In this document: one piece after another, positions 1 through 10,905 of the stretch
Numbering within the stretch: position 1 is the first letter of the stretch
Layout of the letters: each line of letters starts with the position of its first letter
NCBI GenBank assembly: GCA_026260175.1
Contig: JAKCWW010001073.1
Location: 17,866-81,865, forward strand
Length of the DNA stretch: 64,000 nucleotides
Origin: Reticulitermes lucifugus
Lineage: Eukaryota > Arthropoda > Insecta > Blattodea > Rhinotermitidae
Direction: 5' to 3'
Made by a program: the position numbers and the translations under genes
Notes under the pieces: generated by a model
What the model was told of the DNA's origin: nothing
The model's input: the letters and a program-made list of their open reading frames with translations, nothing else
The model's database searches: none

Positions 1-2276
1 GACTTAAACCTCAGTAATTAAACTATTACCACGGTATTAAAATGTCATTTTCTTCTATAAAGGTCATTCCAAAATTAAAGACAACACTGTTCCATAATTG
101 ACAGAACTTTTTTTTTTAAATCTGTCTCTTTACAACTCTTAAATACAGTCTCCTGCCACACTACAGACACATTGCCAAATTTGTAGATGATGTGTGACAC
201 CATCTGCAGCAGATCTTCTTCATATATCACTTACCATGCACTCTACTGCACTCACAATTTCCCATCATCCTGAAGAGGATGCTATGTTCCTTTGGCTTTC
301 CAAAAGAGGTCACAGTCATGCAGGTTCCTATCCAGCAAGTATGGTGGATGTTCCAAAAATTCCCAATTCCACTTCCTGAACAAATCAGTTACAATGCTGG
401 AAATGTGACATCGAATAATGCTGTGCTGCACAGCAGGTCCTGACCACAGGAGATGTAATCACTTACGATGCAGTGAATTATGCAAATGATGTTCCAACAG
501 TTTCTGTAGTAAGAGCATTTACTATAGTGCCAAGAGGGATAGCATGTCCAAGGAGAATACTCTCATAACTGTAGGCCACAATGAGTATGACTTTCAGCTG
601 ACCCTATTCGTGTCAGCATTTTCATAGGCATGGTGATCCTTTGTGACACCTTTCACTTGACTGTTACCAGCTCAGGTTCATACGAATTATATGAATCCGA
701 AGAAGAAGGGCTTAATCTTCATGCTCATGAGACCTCACATGCAGTCTGGCCGTTTACATATGTTGCCACATGTGTACTCCTGTCAGATTGTGTGGTACCC
801 AATGTCCACATATTTTCCACTTTTCAAATTCTGTGTTAAGATTCTGTGGATGATGGACGATGCAATAACAGTCTCACTTGACAGTGTGGCACGTGCCCAC
901 TGTCAATCTGTATCCACTTGCATCCTCACACAAGCAATGTGGACCTCATCAGCTGTTGTAAGCAGCCAGCCAGCTACCAGTCTGTGTTTGTTGCTTTCCC
1001 TCCCACCCCAAAACACACATACCCACCTGGTAACAAACGTGATATGGCACAGCTTGTTTACCACAAGCTTCCTGTAATCATTCCAGACACTGTTGTGCAT
1101 TTTGTCCACATGCAACCTGGATTTTGATGACACAGCACTATTTGTGCTAACTTAACACATTTTTAGAGCAACTCCAAGAGACATATGACAAATTACATCA
1201 CTACAGGACACTTAAAACAGATCGTACAATCACGCCAGCAGGCTGACACAAGCAACAGAGTCACTCCTTCCACAAAGCACACACATTCACACGACAGCTA
1301 GGGGCAATGAACAGCACCTGTTGCCATTAATTTTTGAATGACCCTCATATTTTATAATGATGGGCAACAGAATATGTCACAAAGCTATAGTAACCAGCCC
1401 CACTGTTCATGGGAATTGTTTACTCTGAGAGTAAACTTCTGAACTAGGCCAAGCACAGCTAATAACACCATTACCCATACCCCCATCACTTTATGTTTAC
1501 ATAACCAGGAGAGGGAAAGAGGTACTGTGGCTAAGAATAAATAAGAAATAGCTTAACCGACTCTGACATCAGGTGAAAGATCATGTAGGAAACTGGTAGT
1601 ACAAGCCCATTCATAGAAATGGTTTGAGTTCTCAGCTTATCAGGGACAAACTTTAATGCCAGAGGAAGTGGATAGCCAGGTCATGCAAATCCCCATTGTT
1701 AAGACTTCCTTTCGTCCACTTTCTATTTTACAATACAACCTTGAGAAAGTGCAGCTAGTGTATAAGTGCAAGGCTGCACCAACAGCAGTTACATAGATAT
1801 GAAGGACTTTCAAATCACTCATAATGAGTTGACAGGCACTCATTATCATCAAAAAACTTCAAGGCACACAACACACACAAGTGGACAGCGCATTCTTAAA
1901 TTGTTGTTACAACAGACTTCTCCTTATACGCCATACTCATGCTGATGGACACTTACTGTCCTTAGTCCTATCTACATTCTATTTCCAGATTACCATACAT
2001 ATTTAATTCATGGAGGTACAGGACTCACAAACAAAATGATTTAACACACAATGCTAAATTGTACAGCATTTCAAAAACAGGGTTCTAGAAAACATACCAA
2101 GCAAACCAGAAACTTCTGCATCCACTGCTGCAGAAGAGTGGGCTTTATCTTGTACAAAATTTTTTAAGTATCTGCCATCACAATGTATACAGGAAACTTT
2201 CACTTGGTACATAAGATGAAAAAATACCAAAATGTAACCAATATGCTTACCACTGGAAATATTACAGATTTTACCA
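1..2276. other. Left flank, no gene recognised apart from a repeat
   Basis: Contains dispersed-repeat copy 1 (about 200-1345). The rest (1350-2276) has AT-rich sequence with short open frames and no recognisable domain. The short plus-strand frames at 194-1127 belong to the repeat. Confidence 0.6.
200..1345. repeat. Unclassified dispersed repeat, copy 1
   Basis: Shares many blocks with 4930-5690, for example GATGTTCCAACAGTTTCTG, TCTGTGTTAAGATTCTGTGG and AGCAGCCAGCCAGCTACCAG, in the same order and orientation. The right end reads TTTTTGAATGACCCTCATAT; a similar CTTGAATGACCCTGTATAT occurs at about 6543-6562 beyond copy 2. It is probably a transposon remnant; no intact protein is visible. Confidence 0.65.
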
Positions 2277-2453
2277 CTACTTCTTTGACAATTGCCCACA
2301 AAGAGGGCAGTCCTTCCTGCATTTGCAATGCTTCCAATGTGTGATGATTTGTCCACTCCCATAACAGTATGGACGTTTGCATAACTTGCCTGCGTGACAT
2401 GATCTCATGTGGCTTAAAAGAATTTTAATTTCTTTACAAGGTGGCACTGCACA
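2277..2453 (-). CDS. TAZ1-type zinc-finger exon (C-terminal part), CBP/p300-like
   Basis: The acceptor ends TTATTCTTATTTCAG and begins with full codon TGT (phase 0); 58 residues run to TAG. The cysteine/histidine spacing is that of the TAZ1 domain of CBP/p300: C1-x4-C6 (second half of zinc site 1), H15-x3-C19-x5-C25-x4-C30 (site 2), H39-x3-C43-x5-C49-x2-C52 (site 3), with IITHWKHC and DCPLC matching the conserved core. The missing H-x3-C of site 1 is in the exon at 4133-4240. In CBP/p300 this domain binds transactivation domains; here the protein ends right after it, with no acetyltransferase, so it is not CBP itself. A GTG/GTAAGC donor after the stop could extend the transcript. This gene is not in lola phase. 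Confidence 0.8.
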   Translation of the reverse strand, partial: CAVPPCKEIKILLSHMRSCHAGKLCKRPYCYGSGQIITHWKHCKCRKDCPLCGQLSKK

Positions 2454-4132
2454 CTGAAATAAGAATAAAGGTAATGTTAAAACTCGCCGATCCCAGTGGC
2501 CGCGCAGTCTAAGGCGTGGGTCTGCGGCCGCTCGCTTGCTGGGATTGTGGGTTCGAATCCCACCTAGGGCATGGATGTCTGTCTATTGTGAATGTTGTGT
2601 GTTGTCAGGTAGAGGTCTCTGCGACGAGCTGGTCACTCGTCCAGAAAAGTCCTACCGAGTGTGGTGTGTCTAAAGTGTGTGATCATGAAGCCTTGAACAA
2701 TGAGGCAGCCTAGGCCCTCAAGGGGCTGTTGAGCCATTGAAAAAAAAAATGTTAAAACTCTGGGTAATAATATTCAATTAAGCATTACAAACTGGACAAT
2801 TATGTCAAGAAATTCTCCACCTTGAACAGAGTCCAAAGTGTCATCCCTGTGTTCACAGCTCACAGTGACCCAGTCCTCAAACAGCTGCAGCCAGCCAGCA
2901 CATACTGTTCAGTGTCACTCTTATCCAATCTGACCCTCTTGCTAAAAGTCTTACTTCTGAATCCAGTACTTTCACAAAGTACTGTGTGGGTCATTCCTAA
3001 TTAATTTCAATCAAAGCTGCAAGCCTAGTTCATCACAAACTCAACTTAACTACCCTAACAAAATTATACATCACCAAGTTCCCAATTACATAGTTTCTAC
3101 AACCTCCTACATTTCAGCTGATGTGCACCTCTTAGCAGAAGAAGGATTCCCTCTACTACCATGGCCAGACCAACTTTGGGGCTTGCCAAATCTCTTATCT
3201 AATTATGTATCTGTGACTCTTCCACTATGGATAAAACAGCAAGGTGACCACACTTCTATGTCCCCTATACACCTCCCTAGTAAAGTGCTTATGGTACTAT
3301 GGCACCTTACTTTGTCTTCAGCCAGTTTTGTCCCTAGTGCCCACTCTTAATGTTTTATACACTGGAAAATATAAAACATGAAATGGAATTTTGTAATACT
3401 TCACCATAACATTTTGATAATTACTGCTGTAGCAAGCATTTAAATTTGGACACCTTTTCATGACGATTTATCCACTAATAAAAGATGCTTTGCTGTATTT
3501 CATCTGTTATTCACAAAATGATTTATCATCAGCACATAATCAACCAACAAATTTCATTCAATTCTCATATTTGATGTAACACACTGCTGACTGGGCCCAA
3601 GAGGACGTTGTCACTGCCACAAACACTCATAAGGGAAGAAAACAGGAAGAAAAAATATGCACTTCACACATCTACAGAGCTTCTATTCCAAGCCAAACTG
3701 AGCAACAGTGATCAACGAAACTGATTTGTACAACATACATTAACAAAGCCTTTTAAATATGCAAGACCTTATTTCTGAATGTACATATTTTAGAACATTA
3801 AAATATGCTTCCTTGCATCAGCCTAATATGAATTTGAAATAACTCAAAACATATTTGCCAGCATAAAAGTTGGTAGGAATTTCAAAGAAGTAATTTTTAA
3901 TTAACACAAGTAACTTTCTGGACACTTTAAGTTCAATTAGACTGGCTACCTATCTTAAGTCACAGTTCTACATGAAGACACACTTTGTACAGCTTGAATA
4001 ACAAACAAATGGTCTCTTTGATCCACGCAATAGCAAATAACACTCTTCTTGTAAAAACACTTCACATCAAGTCAATACAGACCACAATGTGCAAACTGAC
4101 ACATACACATGTATCTTTTATGAAGAACACAC
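2454..4132. other. Putative intron between the two TAZ1 exons
   Basis: Holds one complete SINE (2486-2747). The remainder is AT-rich and I see nothing else in it. Donor GTGTGT at the 4132 end and a TTATTTCAG acceptor at the 2454 end. Confidence 0.6.
2486..2747 (+). mobile_element. tRNA-derived SINE, family A, with target-site duplication
   Basis: The head has an A-box-like GTGGCCGCGCAGTCTAAGGC and a B box GGGTTCGAATCCC; the element ends in a run of A. It is flanked by 13-bp direct repeats AATGTTAAAACTC at 2473-2485 and 2748-2760, so the insertion is complete and probably fairly young. A second copy lies on the minus strand near 42.5 kb. Confidence 0.88.
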
Positions 4133-4240
4133 CTGCTGCGCATCCCCACTGGACTGACATTCCCCGCGCCAACATTTGTGCGCATGCAGAAGCAGTTTCA
4201 GTTGCTGATGGAGGTCCCTCAGCCTTCCAGGGTGTTTATT
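4133..4240 (-). CDS. TAZ1-type zinc-finger exon (N-terminal part)
   Basis: On the minus strand 36 open codons run from just below a TAA (4241-4243) to a donor at 4133 (GCAG/GTGTGT). They read through HQQLKLLLHAHKC, the diagnostic first helix and H-x3-C of TAZ1, and end ...GDAQQ in phase 0. Joining to the exon at 2453 gives the complete first zinc site (H-x3-C ... C-x4-C) at normal spacing. The true 5' boundary is unclear: either the exon starts at a CTCCATCAG acceptor (first base 4204, phase 0) or it is continuous with the repeats upstream and the TAA is a disabling stop. No Met precedes the domain. Confidence 0.75.
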
Positions 4241-4243
4241 TTA

Positions 4244-4640
4244 CAGGACAGGCAAATGAGTCCGACCTTTTGCTCCTGCCTGGGGCCCAGACTGACCACC
4301 ACCTGGTAAATCTGCCTGAGGGCCAGACTGACCACCACCTGTTTCATCTGCCTGAGGGCCAGATTGACCACCACCTGGTGCATCTGCCTGAGGACCAGAC
4401 TGACCACCACCGGGTGCATCTGCCCGGGGACCAGACACCATCACTTGGTGCATCTGCTTCGGGACCAGACTGATCACCACTTGGTGCATCTGCTTCGGGA
4501 CCAGACTGATCACCACTTGGTCCATCTGACTGTGGCTGAGCAGGGGAAGGTGCTGGAGGGGTCACTTGCTGTGACAGTACACCCTCATATCCACCTAGTC
4601 CTACAACTGATAAAGCTCCTCCTAATACCACATTTAGTAA
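4244..4640 (-). pseudogene. Gly/Pro/Gln-rich coding-like exon upstream of TAZ1, with frameshift
   Basis: Starts after an acceptor ATTTGATTCCAG, phase 0, reading LLNVVLGGALSVVGLGGYEG, then a Pro/Gln-rich stretch, then 12-residue repeats of the type SGDQSGPEADAP and GGGQSGPQADAP. The third 36-bp unit has only 34 bases, which shifts the frame; the later repeats are open in the shifted frame, which is the TAZ1 frame, but that frame meets TAA at 4241-4243 before TAZ1. CBP/p300 proteins also have a Gly/Pro/Gln-rich region before TAZ1, so this is plausibly the same gene. It is either a decaying gene, or an assembly error, or an exon with an unrecognised short intron. An upstream exon with a start codon was not found. 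Confidence 0.5.
4268..4517 (-). repeat. 36-bp tandem repeat, about 7 units
   Basis: Units begin at 4517, 4481, 4445, 4411, 4375, 4339 and 4303 on the minus strand. All full units are 36 bp except the third (34 bp). The first two encode Glu-containing repeats and the later ones Gln/Gly-rich repeats, so the array has two sub-types with the short unit at the boundary. Confidence 0.85.
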
Positions 4641-4929
4641 CTGGAATCAAATATAATACAATGGACAAAATTTGGCACATTCTTTACTCTAACACAAACA
4701 ATACTGAGTAGAAGTAGTAAACCCTAATTCCCTATTGCACAATTCCTGGTTCTACAGATCTACTGCACAATTGCTAGTTCTATGGAAGTAACAGTGTTAT
4801 TGTTTTTTATTTTATTCTTGTGATGCTTATGTCAATAGTTTCCTGTATATCTTAAATTTGTTGGATACTAATCTCAAAATTTTGCTTCACCATCTCATTT
4901 ATAACATGCTTACAAATAGTATTCCATAT

Positions 4930-5690
4930 ACAATACGCACTTATGTATATGATTCATATCCAGTCAATGTGGTGGATGTTGCTGAACTTCCCAATTCAAT
5001 CTTCTGTACAAATCAGTACCTGTGCTGGCAATGTGGCAACAAATAGTGTGTGTAACAAAGAAGGCCTGACTGCAAGAGGTGTGGTCACTTACAAATCAGT
5101 GTGGGATGCAAATGATGTTCCAACAGTTTCTGCAGTAAACAACATTGTGCCGTGCCAGGGGAGACAGCACATGCAAAGACCATACCCTCCTAATCGTAAG
5201 CCACAATCAACATTACTTTCAGCTGACCCTGCTCCTGTCAACATTTTCATGGGCATGGTAATCCTTGGCGACTCCATCCACTTGTCAGTCTCACCACCTC
5301 AGGTTTATATGAATGGCCCTGTGTCTCATCCATTGTAAGCATCTGGTGAAGAAACGTTTCACCTGCATGTTCGTAAGAACTCACGTGCAATCTGGCGGTT
5401 TACCTAAATTGCCACGTGTGTACATCTGTCAGATTGTGAGGTACCCATGTCCACAGATTTTCCACTTTTTCAAATTCTGTGTTAAGATTCTGTGGATGAT
5501 GCAATACCAATCTCACTTGACCGTTTGGCATATGTCCACTAATCTGCATCCACTTGCATCCTCACACAAGCAATGTGGACCTCATCAGCTGTTGTAAGCA
5601 GCCAGCCAGCTACCAGTTTGTGTTTGTTCCTTTCCCTCCCACCTCAAAACACACACACCCACCCGGTAACAAACGCCTGGTATTATTACT
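4930..5690. repeat. Unclassified dispersed repeat, copy 2
   Basis: Collinear with copy 1. Homology breaks after GGTAACAAACG at about 5673, where copy 1 continues with different sequence. A foldback element and GC-richer unrelated sequence follow, then the possible end motif near 6550, so this copy may be interrupted by later insertions. Confidence 0.65.
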
Positions 5691-5878
5691 GTGGTATGCA
5701 TTATTTAAAACAAAGTACTCACTTCATTCATCTGTTAAACCATATATTAGCATGGAACAGGTAAATTCTCTGATTTCTTAAACAGACTTCAATGTGACGC
5801 TCTAGGTTTTGCAACAATTGCAATTCTACAAATTTTGCCCTTATCATTCAGCTGTGCTTGCTAACGGAAAACTGTTCT

Positions 5879-6026
5879 AATTATCAGAACGAACAGGCCT
5901 CCGGTTCAGTATAATTTCCACTTGTGTTATTGTAATTCTACCTGACGATGGCCGATACAAACGGCCGAACTGTAGAGGGTAAATAAAATACATAGTGTTT
6001 AAAGTGTTGCGTTCGTTCTGATAATT
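5879..6026. repeat. Foldback element with 16-bp terminal inverted repeats
   Basis: Begins AATTATCAGAACGAAC and ends GTTCGTTCTGATAATT, an exact inverted repeat. Internally ACGATGGCCGATA and ACGGCCGAACTG form further complementary pieces. Non-autonomous MITE-like element. Confidence 0.7.
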
Positions 6027-8228
6027 AAAACAGATGTACAATTGTACAATTTTGTTTTGGCCATTTAACCGCTTCCACCACAGACGCCATTTTACCGCAC
6101 AGGCAAATCCAGCTCCTCCTAGTGGGCAGAATGCACAGCTGGCTCCACTCGCGCGCACACATATTATGCTCGCGCAAAATTAAAACTTTGTGAGCTGGGA
6201 AGCTGGTATTTCGAATGTATGAAACTCGGAAAACCCATGTACGGACACTCTGTATTTCACTTACGGCATCAATTCTGACATCACAAAAAAAATAATAATA
6301 ATAAAAAAAACCCAAACAAACAAACAGGTGATTTCATGCGGTAAGAACATACTCATTCAGTGTTTAATTCCTACTCATCCACAAACATTTTTGGCGTCTG
6401 TTCTGACGCTTTCCACCGCAACTATGATTTCTGCATTCATTTGTTTTGCCTGTCAGGGGGTGACAAGACGTGATAATAAACTACCATCTGTTATACACTA
6501 TATGTCACCAAACAAGCTAATTTCACTGCAATTACCGTACCCTTCTTGAATGACCCTGTATATAAAATGTCTTTCTCATGCTAATGAACAATATCCAAAG
6601 AAAATATTCCTGGTACCAAAACTGTCACAGTTCTTCAGAATCACACATTAAGTGACATTAAGAAGCTAGAATGTAGAATGTCACAGCAAGGGCAGAATCC
6701 AACATTCCTGTATTCTGTTTTCAGTTTTATAATTTCAGTTGATAATCTGAAATTTGAGACATTTGCCATTATATACTTTCATAAATAATCACTGAAAGGC
6801 ACCTCAGTCTGTATTTCGGCCTGGTAATCCTGACATATAAAACATCAAAATTTCGTATTCTGTTATTGTGTCAGTGTCTAGTTATGAAGACAGGCAGAAG
6901 ACAGAAGCAACACTCAGCAGTGGACAGTATGCTCAATTTGATAGTGCAGCACATGCCACAGCTAAACAAACATCATAATGAACATCCACATAGCCGTAGT
7001 ACCGCTTAGTGCATGTTCTTATTCTGTCCAGTTTAGTACCTTAGTACAAATGTACCTGTTTTTCCAAAACTTTTCAAGTTAACAATTTCAGTTTTTTAAT
7101 AAGTTTGTTGTTATAAGCACAAAATATTGCCACATGCACAAAAACTGTTTCTTCAGTAGACTTTATGCTCCAAATTCAATAATGATGTTGACAACCACAA
7201 TATTTTCCAACTGACATTTCAGTAGCTTTGATAGTCCACATTCAACGTCTCTCATCTATCGCATATACTCATAATATAATTATTTCTTAAAAGCACTACT
7301 CATAATTTTGTCACAATATGGACTCAAAACAATACAAATGTATATGATCCTCTTACTTATATATTTATTTAACCAGCGTATTCTTTACAGTTCACTTCTG
7401 AGTCTACCAAAAATGGTACATTAAATACGTATGGAATATAATCTATTACAAACAACTTACTCTAATATAATGCTGAATAAAACTGTACTTCATTTAAACA
7501 TCACATTTTTTATTTCACAAGGCATGGCACATTTATGATACCAGGACACAAAATGCTGCCCGTGTTTAAGCATCATATGTTCAGAGGGGCAAAGGTCATC
7601 ACCATAAGGTGTACAGAACACAAGAAATATTTGTTTCCAAGAATAACTAAATACTGGGTCATTATTTTATGTAACAACTATCTTTGTCACTTTCCCCCAC
7701 TAAACCACTGTGCCTTTGGGAGTTGACTGAGCAGGCTATGTTAATACGACAAACGAGTTGACGGCAAGTGGAAACCGATAGTTGTCAGATAAAATAATGA
7801 GCCTATATTTCATAAAACCAGCACGAACACATAACAGAACAAGACACAAACGTGATAAAACATTAGTGCAAAGGAAAATGTTTAGACATTCATGGATTAA
7901 ATTACATTAACAGAAGCAACACATAGAACAAGATTATATGAGTACAAGATGCAGTATTAATAATGAAACAATAACAACAGAACAATTTTAAGAATCTTAA
8001 TTTATCAATTTTTTATGCAAATGTAAACAATTTTTAAAGCAGTTTCAACCAAATATGTTAAGTCGATACACAAAAATGCCCCTGATTATAACAGAGTCTG
8101 CATTGAAACATGTTCAACAAATGCCATAATAATGTGTTACAAAGTCATATGTCAGTACTGAATACAATGGTGATGACTCAAAATTTAAGAACATTGTGTT
8201 CAGTATGGCTGCAGATTCATATAATAAG

Positions 8229-8473
8229 CTAGAAGGCAATTTGATGTCGGCAGCGCAGATGACGTTGGAGGTTATTTTTGTGTTTTGTTTTGTATTTGCA
8301 GTAGATGCAGTGGAACTGTGCCTCTTTACCACACTCAACACGAATGTGACGTAACAGATTTTCTCTGTATCGGTAACTACGTCCACACTTTTGACAATGA
8401 TGCATGCCAAATTCATCCCAGGCTGTTACTGGAGTCAGCAGTACTTTACTTAGGTCATCCAAATCAATAGCTC
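8229..8473 (-). CDS. lola: lola alternative terminal exon Z17 (zinc-finger pair), last of the array
   Basis: The acceptor ends TATCTTCTTGTAG; two bases (GA) plus 80 residues. Finger 1 is C26, C29, H42, C47 (SYRYRENLLRHIRVEC); the linker is ECGKEAQF; finger 2 is C55, C58, H71, H76. It is the partner of Z15. It is the last finger exon I can find in transcription order. The nearest AATAAA I see is about 715 bp downstream (7509-7514). Four residues follow the final His. Confidence 0.89.
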
Positions 8474-9424
8474 CTACAAGAAGATAACACATATGTTATT
8501 ACAACAGTGTTCTGCTATGTCATGAAAATGTATTTATGTGTAAAAAACTTCCAGTATTGCACTTAAAACTATCTTTTCTTCTAAACTGGCTGCAATACCA
8601 AACACAATTGTAATTTAAACCAATTTTAAACAACATCTTCCTTAAATTTATTCCCAGTAAAATTATTTGCTTATTCTGTTAGTAAAGTTGTAAATTAAGC
8701 CAATGTCCAGAACACTATTCAAGTTTACTGCAAAACACCATCATCAGAACCCTTTAAGTCTGAACTGAAACACACACCTATCAGTGCATTCTCTTGAAAC
8801 ACACGTGCTAGGTACTCAGATGTGAAATGGTGGAGCTCATACTTTCCAATGTATTTACAGAAAATAAATAAGTTATTTCCATTTGAACTAAAATGTTATC
8901 CATACTTCATTTTCTATTACTTCCTCATCTTTAATAAGAGAATTGCAATTTTATACTCCTGTGTTTCATGAACAAAGGGGGCAAAATCCCTGCCACTTGA
9001 TAGTTCTGTGACTGTGTTAGGAAATATACTGAACATATTGAAAGAAATCCATAAAATCACAAGAAGTATTGAGATTTGTAAGACATTTCTTTATTTAAAC
9101 ATTGAAATTTACATATGAACATCACAGCCAGCTGGTTAATGAACTACAGTTAATTAAAGTTAACTAATTAACATTAACACTAATTACACATTAGCAAGCT
9201 TGATTAACCTAGTTGTACACATTCTCCTTCCACTGTTACAGAATAGTACCTGGAGGATGGGTCTGTCATGCAAAAGATACAGACTTCTATAACATGTGAC
9301 AATTGTTTCGAAAAATTTCGCAGAATAATAATAAATTAACAGGTTACATACAAATTTAAGGTGTGTGCGTGTGTGTGCACATGTGAGTATGCAAAATAAT
9401 CTTCCAAGTTATGATAGTCATATG

Positions 9425-9565
9425 AATACTTATGTTATAGTGTAGTATGTGGTTACCAACATTTTGGACGGATATGCTGCCTCAGTCTTCAGGGTGTTAA
9501 CAAAAATGCTGGTAACCACCCACAAAGACTATATAATGTCATAACACAGAAGGCCAAATTCTAAA
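9425..9565. repeat. Foldback family F1 copy
   Basis: GGTTACCAACATTTTGG at 9452 is mirrored by ATGCTGGTAACCACC at about 9508, around CTGCCTCAGTCTTCAGGG. Confidence 0.65.
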
Positions 9566-9814
9566 TACATTCTGCAGTGTAAACCAGGGATGAGACTGGA
9601 GGAAATGAAGCTAAACAAAAAGGACATAGAGAGGGACTTGTGATTTACACAGATCACCCAGTGAAACCAAGGAAGTTAAATGGGACAGACACTTAACTGG
9701 AATGCAGAGACAAGAAATACATGAATGGTTTTGGTGGGACTAGTCTCAGACTGTGTTCATTTGAGACATCAAACAGGAGATGGGAAGATAATACACAATG
9801 GGTTTATTTTAGGA

Positions 9815-10090
9815 GTGGGCCAGGATAGAGTACGGGGTATAGCAAGTTGCTACGGGCTGGACGGTCCGGGTATCGAATCTCAGTCAGGGCAAGATTTTCT
9901 GCACATGTCCAGACTGGCCCTGGGGCCCACCCAGCCTCCTATACAATAGTACCAGGTCTCTTTCCTGGAGCGAAGGCGGTCAGGGCATGGTGCTAACCAC
10001 CCACCCCCATCTAGCGCGGAGGTTAAAGAAAGACTAGAGCTACACCTCTACTTACTCCCCCTTTAGGCCATCACTGCCTGTTCTAGGGTG
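9815..10090 (+). mobile_element. tRNA-derived SINE, family B, copy 1
   Basis: The B box is read as GGGTATCGAATCTC, followed by a body with CCAGACTGGCCCTGGGGCCC, CCTCCTATACAATAGTACC and CATCTAGCGCGG. The same body occurs at least seven times in this window in both orientations. Confidence 0.7.
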
Positions 10091-10387
10091 AAATTTACCT
10101 TTTATTTTTGGAAGTTGGGTTGGTAGGCATGTGGTGTGGGAGGGCTGGTTCAGGATCATGTCTATGGCAACAGGTTTTGGTGCCAGCAGTGATGAACACT
10201 GAAGGTCTAGTGTCAGCATTACATTTACTTCTTATGTTATTTTCAAACATTGCACTTTCTAGTGAAGTAAACAGTGAAACTTCAAGTGGCTGACATCTAT
10301 TGACCTCTAATATACTGTCTCAACTGACTGATTCAGATCTAAATAAGAAAATTACATGTAGCAAAACAAGGAAGAAATGAGGATACA

Positions 10388-10615
10388 AGTCTTCTGAGAT
10401 GTTATGTCACATTGACTAGTAATTACTGACATTTTGGAGGAGTATGCTGCCACCATCTTCATGGTCTATTAGTCAACTCTTCTTGTATTGCCAGACCTTA
10501 CAGACGGAGGCAGCATCCTCCTCCTAAGTCAGTAACTATTTACCAGTCACAAAACATTAAGATCCCAGAACTCATAAATCTTCATCACTACTGATGTGAG
10601 GACCTCAAATATTGC
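10388..10615. repeat. Foldback family F1 copy
   Basis: The left arm AAGTCTTCTGAGATGTTATG...GACATTTTGGAGGAG is mirrored by CTCCTCCTAAGTCAGTAAC...CACAAAACATTAAGATCCCAGAA. It sits just below Z16 in its probable 3' region. Confidence 0.65.
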
Positions 10616-10687
10616 AACGTGGAAGTTATTTACGAAACTACAATAAACACTTAAAACATGAATAAGAGACACAACAAACTGCAAAGT

Positions 10688-10905
10688 TCATTTCATCCTG
10701 TGCACATGGCACACATGCATTATCAAATTGCTTTTCTGTTTAGCCCGATAATTGCACATGGGACACTGGAACATAGCAGGTTTGCCACACTCGTAACGTT
10801 CATGCCTCCATAGAGAGCACTGATGACGATAAACTTTGTCACAGTTGTTGCATTTGTATGTTTTGTGTGGCTGTGATGAGATTTCAACCACGGTCGACAT
10901 CCAAA
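10688..10905 (-). CDS. lola: lola alternative terminal exon Z16 (zinc-finger pair)
   Basis: The smallest exon of the set. The acceptor ends ACTTTTGCAG; two bases (TT) plus 71 residues, starting with Trp-Met. Finger 1 is C18, C21, H34, C39 (SLWRHERYEC); finger 2 is C47, C50, H63, H68. It is the partner of Z14, sharing SLWRH, RYECGKPA and YRAKQK. Three residues follow the last His. An AATAAA-type signal lies about 580 bp downstream (10101-10106), next to a SINE. Confidence 0.88.

Larger units (their letters stand above)
4641..8228. other. Region between the TAZ1 locus and the last lola exon
   Basis: Contains repeat copy 2, a foldback (5879-6026) and a GC-richer block (6060-6250) that looks repeat-derived. 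From 6560 to 8228 I see AT-rich sequence and no gene; part of it should be the 3' UTR of lola Z17. If the TAZ1 gene has 5' exons here, I could not recognise them. Confidence 0.5.
8474..10687. other. Intronic interval between Z16 and Z17
   Basis: Holds two foldback copies (9425-9565, 10388-10615) and a SINE (about 9815-10090). A short (GT) run lies at 9363-9380. Nothing else recognised. Confidence 0.6.

Noticed and set aside
2054-2400. Two minus-strand frames of 66 and 102 residues over the TAZ1 exon
   Set aside because: They are shadow frames of the TAZ1 exon; the cysteine/histidine pattern is in the third frame, which has no early Met.
2277-2447. TAZ1 exon as an 18th lola isoform through the inner CAG at 2447-2449
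   Set aside because: That acceptor would fit lola phase and the TAZ1 frame, but it would remove the first Cys of the C-x4-C, lies just after a stronger acceptor, and the matching H-x3-C exon joins in phase 0 to base 2453.
2486-2560. Functional tRNA gene
   Set aside because: It has A- and B-box-like sequence but continues into a SINE body with A tail and target-site duplication; no complete cloverleaf.
4133-4640. The upstream G/P/Q-rich exon as a lola exon
   Set aside because: Reading from its acceptor in lola phase gives an early stop.
8285-8470. Plus-strand frame opposite Z17 and similar frames opposite other finger exons
   Set aside because: They are antisense shadows of the conserved finger exons.
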